Below, piece by piece: positions 1 to 9,088 of a DNA stretch of 64,000 nt. The position numbers and the translations under genes were made by a program. The stretch spans positions 558,001-622,000 of the forward strand of contig NZ_AP027055.1 of assembly GCF_027924905.1 (NCBI RefSeq), in the 5' to 3' direction. Each line of letters begins with the position of its first letter. Positions within the stretch are counted from its first letter, which is position 1. Source of the stretch: Limnohabitans sp. INBF002 (GTDB lineage: Bacteria > Pseudomonadota > Gammaproteobacteria > Burkholderiales > Burkholderiaceae_C). The notes beneath the pieces were generated by a model, which saw only the letters and a program-made list of their open reading frames with translations, was not told the origin of the DNA and did no database searches.

Positions 1-1116
1 CATGCCCAGCGTCAAATTGAAGATGACCACCATTGCGAAATGCACGGGATCCACCCCCAGCTTGGCCGCGACAGGGGCAAGGATGGGAACCAAAACCATC
101 ACACCCGGCAACGGCTCAATGAAGATGCCAAAGATCAGCAAGAAGATGTTGACAGCAATCAAGAAGGTGAAGGCAGACATGTCTTGTGTCCCCATCCATT
201 CGGCCAGTTTGATCGGCAATCCATCAATCGTCAGAACCCATGCAAATGCGTTTGACGTGCCAATGATGATGAGCACCGAAGCGGTCATCAGTGCTGATCG
301 TGACAGGATGTCGGGTACTGCTTTCCATTCCAGCGTGCGATAAATCCATTTGCCGCACACCAAGGCGTAAAACACGGCAACCACAGAGGCTTCAGTCGGT
401 GTGAACCAACCTGCACGCATGCCGCCCAAAATAATCACAGGCAGCATCAGGGCAGGAATGGCCTTCCACGTGACGAGCATTTTTTCTGCGAATGTTTCGT
501 TACCAGGAATGCCTTTGTAGTTGCGTTGCTTTGATACACGAAAGTTGACCAACGCCATGCCCGCTGCAATCAAAATGCCAGGGACAAAGCCCGCCACAAA
601 CAACGCACCCACCGAGACACGTTCGTCCTGTAATGCATAAATGATCATGATGATCGACGGTGGAATGATGGGGCCCACGATTGCCGTCGCAGCGGTCAGT
701 GCAGCTGCGTAAGAGCGGTCATAGCCCGCCTTGTCCATCATGCGAATCATCATGGAGCCAGGGCCTGCGGCATCGGCCAGCGCAGATCCCGAAATGCCGG
801 AAAAGAAAGTCAGCGACACCACGTTGGTGTAGCCCAAGCCGCCGCGTTTGTGGCCCACAAATTGAGCGGCGAATTTCAACAACACCTCAGTCAACGACCC
901 GCCGCTCATGAGTTCTGCCGCTAAGATAAAAAATGGCACGGCCATGAGTGGAAAGCTGTCCACACCCTCGTATGTTTGCTTGAGCAAAACGAACAAGGGG
1001 TAATCAGCCCCGAAGACCAAAGCGGTGAGCGTTGAGAAGCCCAGTGCAAAAGCAACGGGCAGACCAATGGCTAAGTAAAAGCAGCAACTGAGAAGAAGAA
1101 TTAAGCTGAGACTCAT
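1..1116 (-). CDS. TRAP transporter large permease (DctM-like), partial at left edge
   Basis: The frame is open from an ATG at 1114-1116 to the window edge, about 372 of the roughly 430 residues usual for DctM. The translation begins MSLSLILLLS and is a continuous series of hydrophobic helices. It contains the family-typical segments PLMAVPFFILAAELM, SGISGSALADAAG and IVGPIIPPSIIMI. DctM is the 12-TM ion-coupled subunit of TRAP importers, working with DctQ and the periplasmic DctP. It overlaps dctQ by four bases (ATGA), so translation is probably coupled. The substrate cannot be read from the permease; the C-terminus lies outside the window. Confidence 0.93.
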   Translation of the reverse strand, partial: MSLSLILLLSCCFYLAIGLPVAFALGFSTLTALVFGADYPLFVLLKQTYEGVDSFPLMAVPFFILAAELMSGGSLTEVLLKFAAQFVGHKRGGLGYTNVVSLTFFSGISGSALADAAGPGSMMIRMMDKAGYDRSYAAALTAATAIVGPIIPPSIIMIIYALQDERVSVGALFVAGFVPGILIAAGMALVNFRVSKQRNYKGIPGNETFAEKMLVTWKAIPALMLPVIILGGMRAGWFTPTEASVVAVFYALVCGKWIYRTLEWKAVPDILSRSALMTASVLIIIGTSNAFAWVLTIDGLPIKLAEWMGTQDMSAFTFLIAVNIFLLIFGIFIEPLPGVMVLVPILAPVAAKLGVDPVHFAMVVIFNLTLGM

Positions 1117-1625
1117 AGTGAAGCACTCGCGGTGGCGTCGAAATGTGAATCGGATGCGAAGGTGCGCGTCGCTACATAGTCGCGAACAATGAGCAACCAA
1201 TGTATGAGCAGCAATGCGCCGCCCAAAGGCATGGATGCGTAGATCCATGACATTGAAATTTGTGTGGTGGGTGTGACTTGGTATTGAACGCGCTCAACAT
1301 AGATGAGGCCGTACCAAATGATGAAGCAGAAAAACCCCGACAACATCAATGCAATCAATACGCGAAGCGCGCGTGCCCAGGCGGTGGGCAGGCTGTCCTG
1401 CAAGTTTTCAACTGCAATATGACCGCCATAGCGCAGCACGGGACCTGCCCCTAAAAACGTCAACCAAACCATCAAGTAGCGGGCTACTTCTTCTGCCCAT
1501 TCGATGGACTCATTTGTAAAGTAGCGCAACGAAATGTTGGCAAAAATAATCATGGACATCGCTGCGAGTAAAACGATTAATGCCCAGCGATTGGCCGTCA
1601 GAAACCACGACTCAAGATATTTCAT
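1113..1625 (-). CDS. TRAP transporter small permease (DctQ-like)
   Basis: A 170-residue protein with four predicted membrane helices (about 14-34, 48-66, 85-107, 127-147). This matches the size and topology of DctQ (four TM, about 160-180 residues). It carries the family-like segment SIEWAEEVARYLMVWLTFLGA. DctQ binds DctM in the inner membrane to form the transport unit. It sits between dctP and dctM in one minus-strand operon and overlaps dctM by 4 bp. The start ATG at 1625 has an AGGAG-like ribosome site just upstream on the minus strand. Confidence 0.92.
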   Translation of the reverse strand: MKYLESWFLTANRWALIVLLAAMSMIIFANISLRYFTNESIEWAEEVARYLMVWLTFLGAGPVLRYGGHIAVENLQDSLPTAWARALRVLIALMLSGFFCFIIWYGLIYVERVQYQVTPTTQISMSWIYASMPLGGALLLIHWLLIVRDYVATRTFASDSHFDATASASL

Positions 1626-1685
1626 GCAAAGCTCCTGCCGGAGGTGAGCGAATGGCCCACCTCTGGCATATAGGGTGGCGAAGGT

Positions 1686-2654
1686 TTATTTGATGGCCTG
1701 GATTGCGGCAATCTTGTCAGCACCAAACTCTTTCGCAAACGTTGCGTAAGCAGGCGTTACGGCTTTGCGGAATGCATCGCCGTCTACCTTTTTCACAACT
1801 TGCATGCCCTCTTTCTCCATTTGGGTGATGCCGTTGCTTTCATCGTCGTTGACTTTTTTGCGCTGGATCACAGAAGCTTTCTTGGCGGCATCAACAAAGA
1901 CTGCTTTGTCGGTGTCAGAAAGTTTTTGCCAGATTGCAGGCGAGATGATCAATGCTGCTGGTGAATACACGTGATTCGTCAACGAAAAATGCTTTTGAAC
2001 TTGCCACAACTTGCCCGACAAGATGACGGGGATCGGGTTCTCTTGGCCATCCACGGTGCCTTGTTGCAAGGCACCAAATACTTCAGGCCATGCCATGGGG
2101 GTGGGCAAGATTCCAAAAGTTTTGTAGCCATCCATGTGAACCTTGTTTTCCATGGTTCGCATCTTCAGGCCCTTGGCATCATCTGGCGTGTAGATGGCGC
2201 GCTTGCTGTTGGTCATGTGACGGAAACCGTTTTCTGTCCAAGCGAGACCCACCACACCCTTGGAGGTCATCTTCTTCAGCAGATCCTGACCAATCGGGCC
2301 ATCCATCACTTTTCGTGCGTGGTCATAGTCGCGGAACAGGAAGGGAATATCTACAACCTTGACTTCAGGCACAAAGTTGCCCAATGGGCCTGTTGAGACG
2401 TTGGCAAGATCTTGGGTGCCAATCTGTACAGCCTCAATCATTTCGCGTTCGCCACCCAGTGCATTGTTGGGGTACTGCTGGCATTTGTAGCGCCCTTGCG
2501 TTCCTTTTTCAACGCCCTCGCAGAAAGCCACCGCGCCCACACCGTAGTGCGAGTTAATGGCGTTTGAGTACCCAATCTTCAGAATGGTTTCTGCGTTGAC
2601 AGCCATGCCTGCGAGAAGTGCGGTTGCTGCAATGGTCAATTTAGTTTTGTTCAT
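1686..2654 (-). CDS. TRAP transporter periplasmic substrate-binding protein (DctP-like)
   Basis: A 322-residue protein with a signal peptide (MNKTKLTIAATALLAGMAVNA, cleavage near residue 21), then a DctP-family fold. Family hallmarks include GGEREMIEAVQIGTQDL, the segment GLKMRTMENKVHMDGYKTFG with the conserved carboxylate-binding Arg, and GALQQGTVDGQENP. It captures an organic acid in the periplasm and delivers it to the DctQM permease encoded downstream. An NAD-dependent dehydrogenase gene lies directly upstream, so the ligand is probably a sugar acid or hydroxy acid; this is inference. The family call is firm, the substrate unknown. Confidence 0.94.
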   Translation of the reverse strand: MNKTKLTIAATALLAGMAVNAETILKIGYSNAINSHYGVGAVAFCEGVEKGTQGRYKCQQYPNNALGGEREMIEAVQIGTQDLANVSTGPLGNFVPEVKVVDIPFLFRDYDHARKVMDGPIGQDLLKKMTSKGVVGLAWTENGFRHMTNSKRAIYTPDDAKGLKMRTMENKVHMDGYKTFGILPTPMAWPEVFGALQQGTVDGQENPIPVILSGKLWQVQKHFSLTNHVYSPAALIISPAIWQKLSDTDKAVFVDAAKKASVIQRKKVNDDESNGITQMEKEGMQVVKKVDGDAFRKAVTPAYATFAKEFGADKIAAIQAIK

Positions 2655-2701
2655 GTCGTTGTCTCCTTTTGATAGATGTGAAGCGGTTTTCTATGTTGCG
2701 G

Positions 2702-3532
2702 TCAGGTAATTCGCTCAATGCTTTCGGCAATTTCTGCGCGATCAAAAATCTTTTTCCAGTCATCGCGCATCAAGCGAGGCTTGCCGTTCACGATGGCTTT
2801 GTTGCAGGCGTCAGAGAATTGACCTGGGATTTGTTTGAAGATCACTGCGCTCAAGATCGTCATATGGCCGAGCAGAAAGTCGCGTGCTGCCTCTGGCGGT
2901 ACGCCGCGCGCAACGACTTCGTCCATCGCCTCACGCATGACATCTAGCAATGTTGCGCACACAGTCTCAGACAAGCCTGGCTCAAGCAGCGCCATTTGTT
3001 CAACAGTGACGCGGTATGAACGTTCGATGGGTTGGTAAATGGTCTTGGCGATGGCCTCACCCAATGCAAAAGTAGATTCATCACCCTGCATCAACGCGCT
3101 CACGATCGACTGTGGTGCGCTCACGCCCCCAAAGTAATCGGGTGAGCCTTCTGTGTGCGCTTTGGAATTGAAGATAGAGGGGTGGCAAGGATGCGCCACG
3201 AAGTAAACCAAGTCAGGACGGTTGGGCAAGTGACCTGCGAAAGGAGCCGCTGCATCCAAGGTCATGACCATGGTGCCGGCTTTCAGCTTGGGGGCAATCT
3301 CTGCCGATAGTTTTCCGATCAATGTGTCGGGGACGGCGAGGATGACCACATCGGCGTCTGCCAAGGCCTGTTCCACGGGCACACATTCCACACCGACTTC
3401 TTCTCGCAGGCGCTTGCGACCTACTTCACCCGGCTCAATATGACTGACCTGGTAAGCCGAACCTTTCAGGTTTTGAGACAGGCGAACGCCCATCTTTCCA
3501 CCTGCACCAAACAAAGCAATCTTTACTGTCAT
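2702..3532 (-). CDS. NAD(P)-binding oxidoreductase, phosphogluconate dehydrogenase-like family
   Basis: A 276-residue protein with an N-terminal Rossmann fold (KIALFGAGGKMGVRLSQNL, residues 4-22, GxGxxG type). The domain ends in a region rich in nucleotide-binding features (VVILAVPDTLIGKL). The all-helical C-terminal half is of the 6-phosphogluconate dehydrogenase-like type. HPCHPSIFN (about 114-122) is a likely catalytic segment. It leads the TRAP operon, 47 bp before dctP, so its substrate is probably a sugar acid imported by that transporter. D-apionate oxidoisomerase (ApnO) belongs to a related family with TRAP neighbours and is one possibility; no other apiose-pathway gene is visible here. 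Confidence 0.8.
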   Translation of the reverse strand: MTVKIALFGAGGKMGVRLSQNLKGSAYQVSHIEPGEVGRKRLREEVGVECVPVEQALADADVVILAVPDTLIGKLSAEIAPKLKAGTMVMTLDAAAPFAGHLPNRPDLVYFVAHPCHPSIFNSKAHTEGSPDYFGGVSAPQSIVSALMQGDESTFALGEAIAKTIYQPIERSYRVTVEQMALLEPGLSETVCATLLDVMREAMDEVVARGVPPEAARDFLLGHMTILSAVIFKQIPGQFSDACNKAIVNGKPRLMRDDWKKIFDRAEIAESIERIT

Positions 3533-3733
3533 TCATATCTCCATTGATTTGACATCTGCGAATGGGTCTCCACAAACTGAGAGGCGTATCCCTCAAAGCT
3601 GGTGTGATGGTATGATGACATGGTGAGGTAATGGTTTGGGGCTTTCCCTAGGTGGAGGTCTTACGGTTAGCAAAGTTTGGCCAACGCCGAGCCTGGTTAG
3701 CTCGGGCGCGGCGTCACTGCGGTCTTGCGCGGC

Positions 3734-4723
3734 TTACTCTGCGGTGATGTTTGCGGTTTCCACAATGCGTTGGAATTGCACAGACTCCGTTTTGATGAAG
3801 TCACGGAATTGCTGTGTACTCATGGGTGCAGGTTCGCCACCTTGGTCTTGTAGGCGCTTGGCCAAGTCCGGGTCTTTGATGGCTTGGGTCACCGCCGCAT
3901 TGAGCTTTTGCAACACAGCGTCGGGCGTGCCAGCGGGGGCAAATAGGCCAAACCAGTTTTCCAACTGGTACTTTGCCAATGGCTTGTATTCGGCAATGGC
4001 TGGAATTTCCGGTGCAAAGCTGGTGCGTTTGGCAGAGGTCACAGCAATGACTTTGACTTTGCCATCCTTGATGAATGCCTTAGCCGCTGTGTAGCTCACA
4101 AAGGTCATGTCGACGTTGCCAGACACCACATCGACCAATTGTCCTGATGCGCCTTTGTAGGGAATGTGCACCATGTGGATGCCAGCCAGTTCTTCTAACA
4201 ACTCACCATTCAAATGTTGAGGGTTGCCGACGCCGCTGGTTGAGTAGGCCAGCTTGCCTGGGTTCTTTTTGCCATAAGCCACCAACTCTTCGATGTTTTT
4301 CACTGGCAGTGTGGGGCTTGCGACCAAGACGTTTGGAATACGCGTGACCAACGTGATGGGGGCCAAATCTTTGGCTGGGTTGTATTGCATTTTGTTTTTG
4401 TAAACAAACGCGTTGATGGCTGTTTCCCCGGCAGAACCCAGCAGCAAGGTGTATCCGTCGGGCGTTGCTTTGACCACAGCGTTTGCACCAATCATGCCGC
4501 TGCCCCCGGCCTTGTTGTCCACGATGACGTTTTGTTTCAACGTGCCACGCAGCTTTTCAGCCAACAAGCGTGCAATGGTGTCGACACCGCCGCCCGCAGA
4601 AAAGGGCACAACGATGGTGATGGTTTTATTTGGGAACTCTTGAGCGAATGCACCTGTGCTTGCGACCATGCTGGTCGCGATAGACAGGGCGCTTAGCAAG
4701 AATTTGCGACGGAAATGAAACAT
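3734..4723 (-). CDS. Bug-family tripartite tricarboxylate transporter substrate-binding protein
   Basis: A 329-residue secreted protein with a signal peptide ending at ASTGAFAQ (about residue 28). The mature part starts EFPNKTITIVVPFSAGGGVDTIARLLA, the typical Bug opening with the P-F-x-x-G-G-x-x-D ligand loop. VHIPYKGASGQLVDVVSGNVD matches the second conserved ligand loop. Bug proteins bind carboxylates or related anions for TctAB permeases, but no tctA or tctB lies nearby, so it is an orphan receptor. It is divergent from the aconitase-family gene at 4811 and shares its palindromic control region. Confidence 0.93.
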   Translation of the reverse strand: MFHFRRKFLLSALSIATSMVASTGAFAQEFPNKTITIVVPFSAGGGVDTIARLLAEKLRGTLKQNVIVDNKAGGSGMIGANAVVKATPDGYTLLLGSAGETAINAFVYKNKMQYNPAKDLAPITLVTRIPNVLVASPTLPVKNIEELVAYGKKNPGKLAYSTSGVGNPQHLNGELLEELAGIHMVHIPYKGASGQLVDVVSGNVDMTFVSYTAAKAFIKDGKVKVIAVTSAKRTSFAPEIPAIAEYKPLAKYQLENWFGLFAPAGTPDAVLQKLNAAVTQAIKDPDLAKRLQDQGGEPAPMSTQQFRDFIKTESVQFQRIVETANITAE

Positions 4724-4772
4724 GCGGTGACTCCTAGGTTGATCAAGTTGAATTGCTCAGGGTTAACGATAA

Positions 4773-4800
4773 ATTGCATTTTATGCGTTAAAAATGCAAT
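4773..4800. promoter_or_regulatory. Candidate operator palindrome between the Bug gene and the aconitase gene
   Basis: A perfect 10-bp inverted repeat, ATTGCATTTT (4773-4782) and AAAATGCAAT (4791-4800), with an 8-bp spacer. A further half-site (AATGCAAT, 4801-4808) runs up to the aconitase start at 4811. A related half-site, AAAATTGCAT (7441-7450), precedes the GntR gene at 7454. The position suits an operator that controls the divergent pair; the GntR protein encoded downstream is the likely binder. The repeat is seen directly, the regulator assignment is inferred. Confidence 0.6.
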
Positions 4801-4810
4801 AATGCAATCT

Positions 4811-7432
4811 ATGGAAAACACCTACAACTTTGAACCTGCTCATTTTTCGGTCGGCCACCAGTCTTATGCCGTGGTGGATTTGCTTGCGTTGTGCGGTGAC
4901 AAACTTCAGCAGCTGCCCGTTGTCTTGCGCTTGTTGCTAGAAAACGCCGTGCGCAATATGACGGGCGAAGAGCGCTTGTTGGCCGTGCAGTCCATCTTTG
5001 ATTGGTTGGACACAGGAACGAGTGAAGCTGAGATTGCATTTCAGCCTGGACGTGTCTTGATGCATGACACCACCAGTACGCCTGCCTTGGTGGACATTGC
5101 AGCAATGCGCAATGCTTTGGCCGAAGCGGGTGTAGACCCGACGGTGCTCAACCCAGGCTTGCAGGTCGATGTGTCGGTGGACCACTCGCTGGCCGTGGAG
5201 GCGTATGCCAAACCCAATGCGGCCACAGAAAATTTGCAACACGAAATTCGCCGCAATTCAGAACGCTATCGTTTTTTGCGTTGGGCGTCGCAAGTGCTCA
5301 AGGGTGTGAGCATCAATCCGCCAGGCACGGGCATCATGCACACCATCAACCTAGAGCAATTGGCTACGGTGGTGACCACTGAACAAAAGCATGGTCAAAC
5401 ATGGGCTGTGCCTGACATGATGATTGGTACAGACAGTCACACACCCATGGTCAATGGCATTGGCGTGTTGGGCTGGGGCGTAGGTGGCTTAGAAGCACAA
5501 ACAGTGATGTTTGGCATGCCCACCATGTTGCGCATTCCCGATGTGGTGGGTGTCAAACTGGTGGGGCAGTTTTCGCCGGGCGTGTTGGCGACGGACTTGG
5601 CTTTGGTGGTCACACATGAATTACGCAAGCTGGGGGTGACCGGCGAGTTCGTTGAGTTCTATGGTCCTGGTGTGAGTGCCTTGACTGCGGGTGATCGTTC
5701 GGTGGTCGCCAATATGGCACCTGAGTACGGCGCAACCACAGGCTATTTCCCCATCGACACAAACACGCTGGACTATTTGAAGTCCACAGGGCGATCAGAC
5801 GCTGCATTGGCGTTGGTTGAGAGCTATGCCAAACGTCAAGGTCTTTGGTTTGATGGCGCGGCTGAGCCACGTTATACCAAGTGCATCACGATTGATTTGT
5901 CTGCGATTGAAATGCACATTGCGGGACCTAAGCGTCCGCAAGATTTGTTGCCGTTTGCCAAGTCGGGCGACGCTTTGGCAGCGTTGAACTTTCAACCTGC
6001 AACGCACAGTGCCACATTGCCCAAACATCCTGTGGCCATTGCTGCGATCACCAGTTGCACCAACACATCTGACCCCGCGTTGCTTATTGCCGCTGGCTTG
6101 CTCGCCCGTAAAGCGCGACAGTTGGGTGTGAAGGTGCCGCATTGGGTGAAGACATCGTTGGGCCCCGGTTCGCCTGCGGCTGCGTCTTACCTCAAGCGTG
6201 CGGGTTTGTTAGACGATTTAGAAGCTGTTGGCTTTGGCATCGTGGGCTACGGCTGTACCACCTGCATTGGTAATTCAGGCGGTTTGCCTTCATCGATTGT
6301 GGAAGCGCAAAAAGCACAGCAAATTCAGCCCGTCGCCATTTTGTCGGGTAACCGAAATTTCCCTGGACGTATTCACCCCGAGTTGGAGTTGGCCTACATC
6401 ATGTCACCGCCGCTGGTGATTGCGTTTGGCTTGGCGGGCGACGCCAGCAAAGATTTGTCGCAAGAACCCATTCAAGTGTTGGACAACGGCACACCGGTTT
6501 ATCTGAAAGACATTTGGCCCACACACGCTGAAATTCAACAGCATGTAGCCAAAGCCTTGGATGCCACTGACTTCCGTCGTGACTTCATCATCGCCACAGC
6601 CAACCCGATGTGGAAAGCCTTGCAAGCGCCCGACACCCCTTTGTACCCGTGGGACGACAACTCCACCATTCTTCGCCGCCCTCCGTTTGCAGCTGTGACT
6701 GAAGGCAGCCAGCTTGGCACATTCAAAGCCTATCCCTTGTTGGTGGTGGGAGACGATGTGACGACCGACCACATCTCGCCAGCCAGTGCGATCCCTCCCA
6801 ACAGCTTGGTGGCTGACTTTTTGGTGGAGCGTGGTGATGACCGCAACGACCTCAATGTGTTTGCCTCGCGCCGTGGCAACTGGGAAGTGATGATGCGAGC
6901 GGCATTCCACAGCAAGACCTTGGTCAACTTACTCAAACCCAACATGCCAGTGGCGCACACCCTGCATGTGCCCAGTGGCGATGTGCAACCCATTTGGGAT
7001 GTGGCCCAGCGTTATCGTGATGCGGGTCAATCTGTGGTGTTGGTGGCAGGTGAGCGCTATGGCATGGGCTCGTCACGCGATTGGGCTGCCAAAGGTCAAC
7101 GTTTGCTGGGCATTCGCTCTGTGTTGGCCGTGAGCTTTGAGCGGATTCACCGTTCGAACTTGATTGGCATGGGCATCTTGCCTGTGTTGATGCCTGCTGG
7201 GGTGACCCCGCAAACCTTGGCGATTCAAGCGGGTGACCAAATTGAGATGGCCGCTGAGGTGGCCGCGGTCAAACCCCGAGCCAGCATTGAGGTGCGCGTG
7301 CACCGTGCAGATGGGCGCATCGAGACCTTTCAAGCGCGTGCGGCAGTGGAGACGCAGCTCGAAGTCGAGTTGTTGCGCGACGGCGGTGTGATTCCGTCTA
7401 TCTTGCAAAAAACAATCCGTGCCCACCGCTGA
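4811..7432 (+). CDS. Aconitase/IRP-family hydratase (AcnA/AcnD-like), divergent
   Basis: An 873-residue [4Fe-4S] hydro-lyase. The three cluster cysteines are present: C416 in ITSCTNTSDP, and C482 and C485 in GYGCTTCIGNSG. The conserved blocks GTGIMHTINLE, IGTDSHTPMVNGIGVLGWGVGG, SGNRNFPGRIHPE, DDVTTDHISPAS and YGMGSSRDWAAKG are all present. The length fits AcnA and AcnD (2-methylisocitrate dehydratase) alike. It sits in a catabolic cluster with a GntR regulator, not with TCA or methylcitrate genes, so the substrate may be a non-housekeeping tricarboxylate. ATG 4811 is chosen because MENTYNF begins the homologous part and the upstream stretch is the operator; ATG 4802 is also possible. Confidence 0.87.
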   Translation: MENTYNFEPAHFSVGHQSYAVVDLLALCGDKLQQLPVVLRLLLENAVRNMTGEERLLAVQSIFDWLDTGTSEAEIAFQPGRVLMHDTTSTPALVDIAAMRNALAEAGVDPTVLNPGLQVDVSVDHSLAVEAYAKPNAATENLQHEIRRNSERYRFLRWASQVLKGVSINPPGTGIMHTINLEQLATVVTTEQKHGQTWAVPDMMIGTDSHTPMVNGIGVLGWGVGGLEAQTVMFGMPTMLRIPDVVGVKLVGQFSPGVLATDLALVVTHELRKLGVTGEFVEFYGPGVSALTAGDRSVVANMAPEYGATTGYFPIDTNTLDYLKSTGRSDAALALVESYAKRQGLWFDGAAEPRYTKCITIDLSAIEMHIAGPKRPQDLLPFAKSGDALAALNFQPATHSATLPKHPVAIAAITSCTNTSDPALLIAAGLLARKARQLGVKVPHWVKTSLGPGSPAAASYLKRAGLLDDLEAVGFGIVGYGCTTCIGNSGGLPSSIVEAQKAQQIQPVAILSGNRNFPGRIHPELELAYIMSPPLVIAFGLAGDASKDLSQEPIQVLDNGTPVYLKDIWPTHAEIQQHVAKALDATDFRRDFIIATANPMWKALQAPDTPLYPWDDNSTILRRPPFAAVTEGSQLGTFKAYPLLVVGDDVTTDHISPASAIPPNSLVADFLVERGDDRNDLNVFASRRGNWEVMMRAAFHSKTLVNLLKPNMPVAHTLHVPSGDVQPIWDVAQRYRDAGQSVVLVAGERYGMGSSRDWAAKGQRLLGIRSVLAVSFERIHRSNLIGMGILPVLMPAGVTPQTLAIQAGDQIEMAAEVAAVKPRASIEVRVHRADGRIETFQARAAVETQLEVELLRDGGVIPSILQKTIRAHR

Positions 7433-7453
7433 TGTCGGCCAAAATTGCATCGC

Positions 7454-8341
7454 ATGAGCTCTGACAAATCTATCCCCCATTTGATTCTTGATTTCATCCG
7501 CGATGAAGGCTTGGTGAAAGGCAGTCACTTGCCCGCACAAGCTTTGGCCGACCGGTTCCATGTGTCGCGTTCACCTGTGAACGATGCATTGGCTCTGTTT
7601 GAATCGAAAGGTCTGCTGCGGCGTGAGCCCAACCGAGGCTACTTTTTGGCTAAGCCCATCGATGCCAAGTTAGAAAAAAAACTTGGCATTACACAAGGCG
7701 ATGCTGTGTCTGCCACGTATTTCCGAATGGCTGACGATGTGCTCAAGGGCACCTTGCCTTTGGAGGTGACGGAGTCCTTCATCAAAACCAAATACGAGCT
7801 GACGGCTGCCCAGCTCAAGGCTGTGCTCAATCGCATTGCCCAAGAGGGATGGGCGCAACGTAAGGCGGGCTACGGCTGGGAGTTCTCCAGCATGCTGACC
7901 ACGCCAGATAGTTTGTTGCAGTCCTACCGTTTGCGTTTGGCCTTAGAGCCTGCGGCATTGCTTGAACCAAGCTACCACCTCTCGCCTGAGGTGTTGGACA
8001 AATGCCGAGCCGCCGAACACCATTTGTTGGATGGCGGCATTGAGACCGACACACCTGACCAATTACACGAACGCGGTGTGCGTTTTCATGAGTCCTTGGT
8101 GGAAGCTTCGGGCAACCCATTTTTCATTGACACCATTCGCCGTGTGAACCGCGTTCGCCGTTTGATTTCGTACCGCTCCATGCAAGACCGCAAGCGTTAC
8201 ACCGAGCATTGCCAGCAACATTTGCAGGTGCTCGATCTGATTGCCAAAGGCAAACGTGTGGATGCCGCCGAAATGATGCGCAAGCACTTGCAACGTACCC
8301 TTGAAAACCACCAAAAGATTCGACGTCTTTTGAATCCTTAA
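7454..8341 (+). CDS. GntR-family regulator with an extra winged-helix-like module and an FCD domain
   Basis: A 295-residue regulator. Residues 1-68 form a GntR winged helix (LADRFHVSRSPVNDALALFESKGLLRREPNRGYFLA). Residues about 85-145 look like a second winged helix (MADDVLKGTLPLEV, LTAAQLKAVLNRIAQEGW, then a wing-like GYGWEF). Residues 150-290 are an FCD ligand domain (LRLALEPAALLEPS, FHESLVEASGNPFF). Ordinary FCD regulators are about 220-250 residues. It lies 21 bp after the aconitase and probably controls this cluster through the palindrome at 4773. A TTG at 7445 would add three residues; ATG 7454 is preferred. Confidence 0.87.
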   Translation: MSSDKSIPHLILDFIRDEGLVKGSHLPAQALADRFHVSRSPVNDALALFESKGLLRREPNRGYFLAKPIDAKLEKKLGITQGDAVSATYFRMADDVLKGTLPLEVTESFIKTKYELTAAQLKAVLNRIAQEGWAQRKAGYGWEFSSMLTTPDSLLQSYRLRLALEPAALLEPSYHLSPEVLDKCRAAEHHLLDGGIETDTPDQLHERGVRFHESLVEASGNPFFIDTIRRVNRVRRLISYRSMQDRKRYTEHCQQHLQVLDLIAKGKRVDAAEMMRKHLQRTLENHQKIRRLLNP

Positions 8342-8352
8342 CTTGATTCGCC

Positions 8353-9087
8353 ATGAACCTCACCTCAGACATCCTTCACGCTTTCACCCCCACCGGTAAG
8401 CTCCGCGCTTCTATCAACCTAGGCAATCCCATCTTGGCCAACAAAGATGCCGCCACGGGTTTGCCCTTTGGTGTGTCGATTGATTTGGCCAACAACTTTG
8501 CCAAGCGCTTGGGAGTGGAGATTGAGTTGGTGGTGTTTGACGCGGCAGGTAAGTCTGTCGAAGCCGTGAAGGCAGAGCAGGCCGACATTGGTTTCTTTGC
8601 CATCGACCCGCTGCGTGGAGAAGGCATTTCGTTTACCGCGCCGTATGTGTTGATTGAGGGCAGTTATTTGGTGCCGCAAGATTCAGCAATTCAAAGCAAC
8701 GACGAGGTAGACCGTGAAGGTATTCGCGTGACAGTGGGCAAGGGCAGCGCCTACGATTTGTTCTTGACCCGTGAGTTGAAGCACGCTGACATCGTGCGTG
8801 CGCCCACATCACCCACCGTGGTGGATGTATTTGTTGAACAAAAACTCGAAGTGGCGGCAGGCGTGAAGCAACAACTCGAATCTGATTTGGCAAGGTTTGC
8901 AGGCCATCGTTTGCTGCCAGGCCGCTTCATGGTGATTCAGCAAGCCATGGGCACGCCGAAGTCACGCGGTGCTGACGCAGCCCACTATTTGGCCGCCTAT
9001 GTGGAAGAAATGAAAGCCAGTGGTTTTGTGGCGGATGCGCTTCAACGCCATGGCATTCAAGGTGCGTCTGTGGCGTCTGGTGTTTGA
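8353..9087 (+). CDS. Type 3 periplasmic-binding-fold protein without a visible signal peptide
   Basis: A 244-residue protein with an amino-acid-type solute-binding fold. GKLRASINLGNPILA opens the domain, followed by GVSIDLANNFAKRLGVEIELVVFD, QADIGFFAIDPLRGEGISFTAPYV, and the second lobe from GIRVTVGKGSAYDLFLTREL. Such proteins usually feed an ABC permease, but no permease is near. The N-terminus MNLTSDILHAFTPTG has no hydrophobic secretion segment and no better upstream start is seen, so the protein may stay in the cytoplasm as a sensor or enzyme-like relative. It is 11 bp after the GntR gene and 1 bp before the lactonase start, in one operon. Confidence 0.8.
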   Translation: MNLTSDILHAFTPTGKLRASINLGNPILANKDAATGLPFGVSIDLANNFAKRLGVEIELVVFDAAGKSVEAVKAEQADIGFFAIDPLRGEGISFTAPYVLIEGSYLVPQDSAIQSNDEVDREGIRVTVGKGSAYDLFLTRELKHADIVRAPTSPTVVDVFVEQKLEVAAGVKQQLESDLARFAGHRLLPGRFMVIQQAMGTPKSRGADAAHYLAAYVEEMKASGFVADALQRHGIQGASVASGV

Positions 9088-9088
9088 G

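Noticed and set aside
3684..3707. A GC-rich hairpin after the first Bug gene as a terminator
   Set aside because: The stem has a bulge and no T-run on the minus strand.
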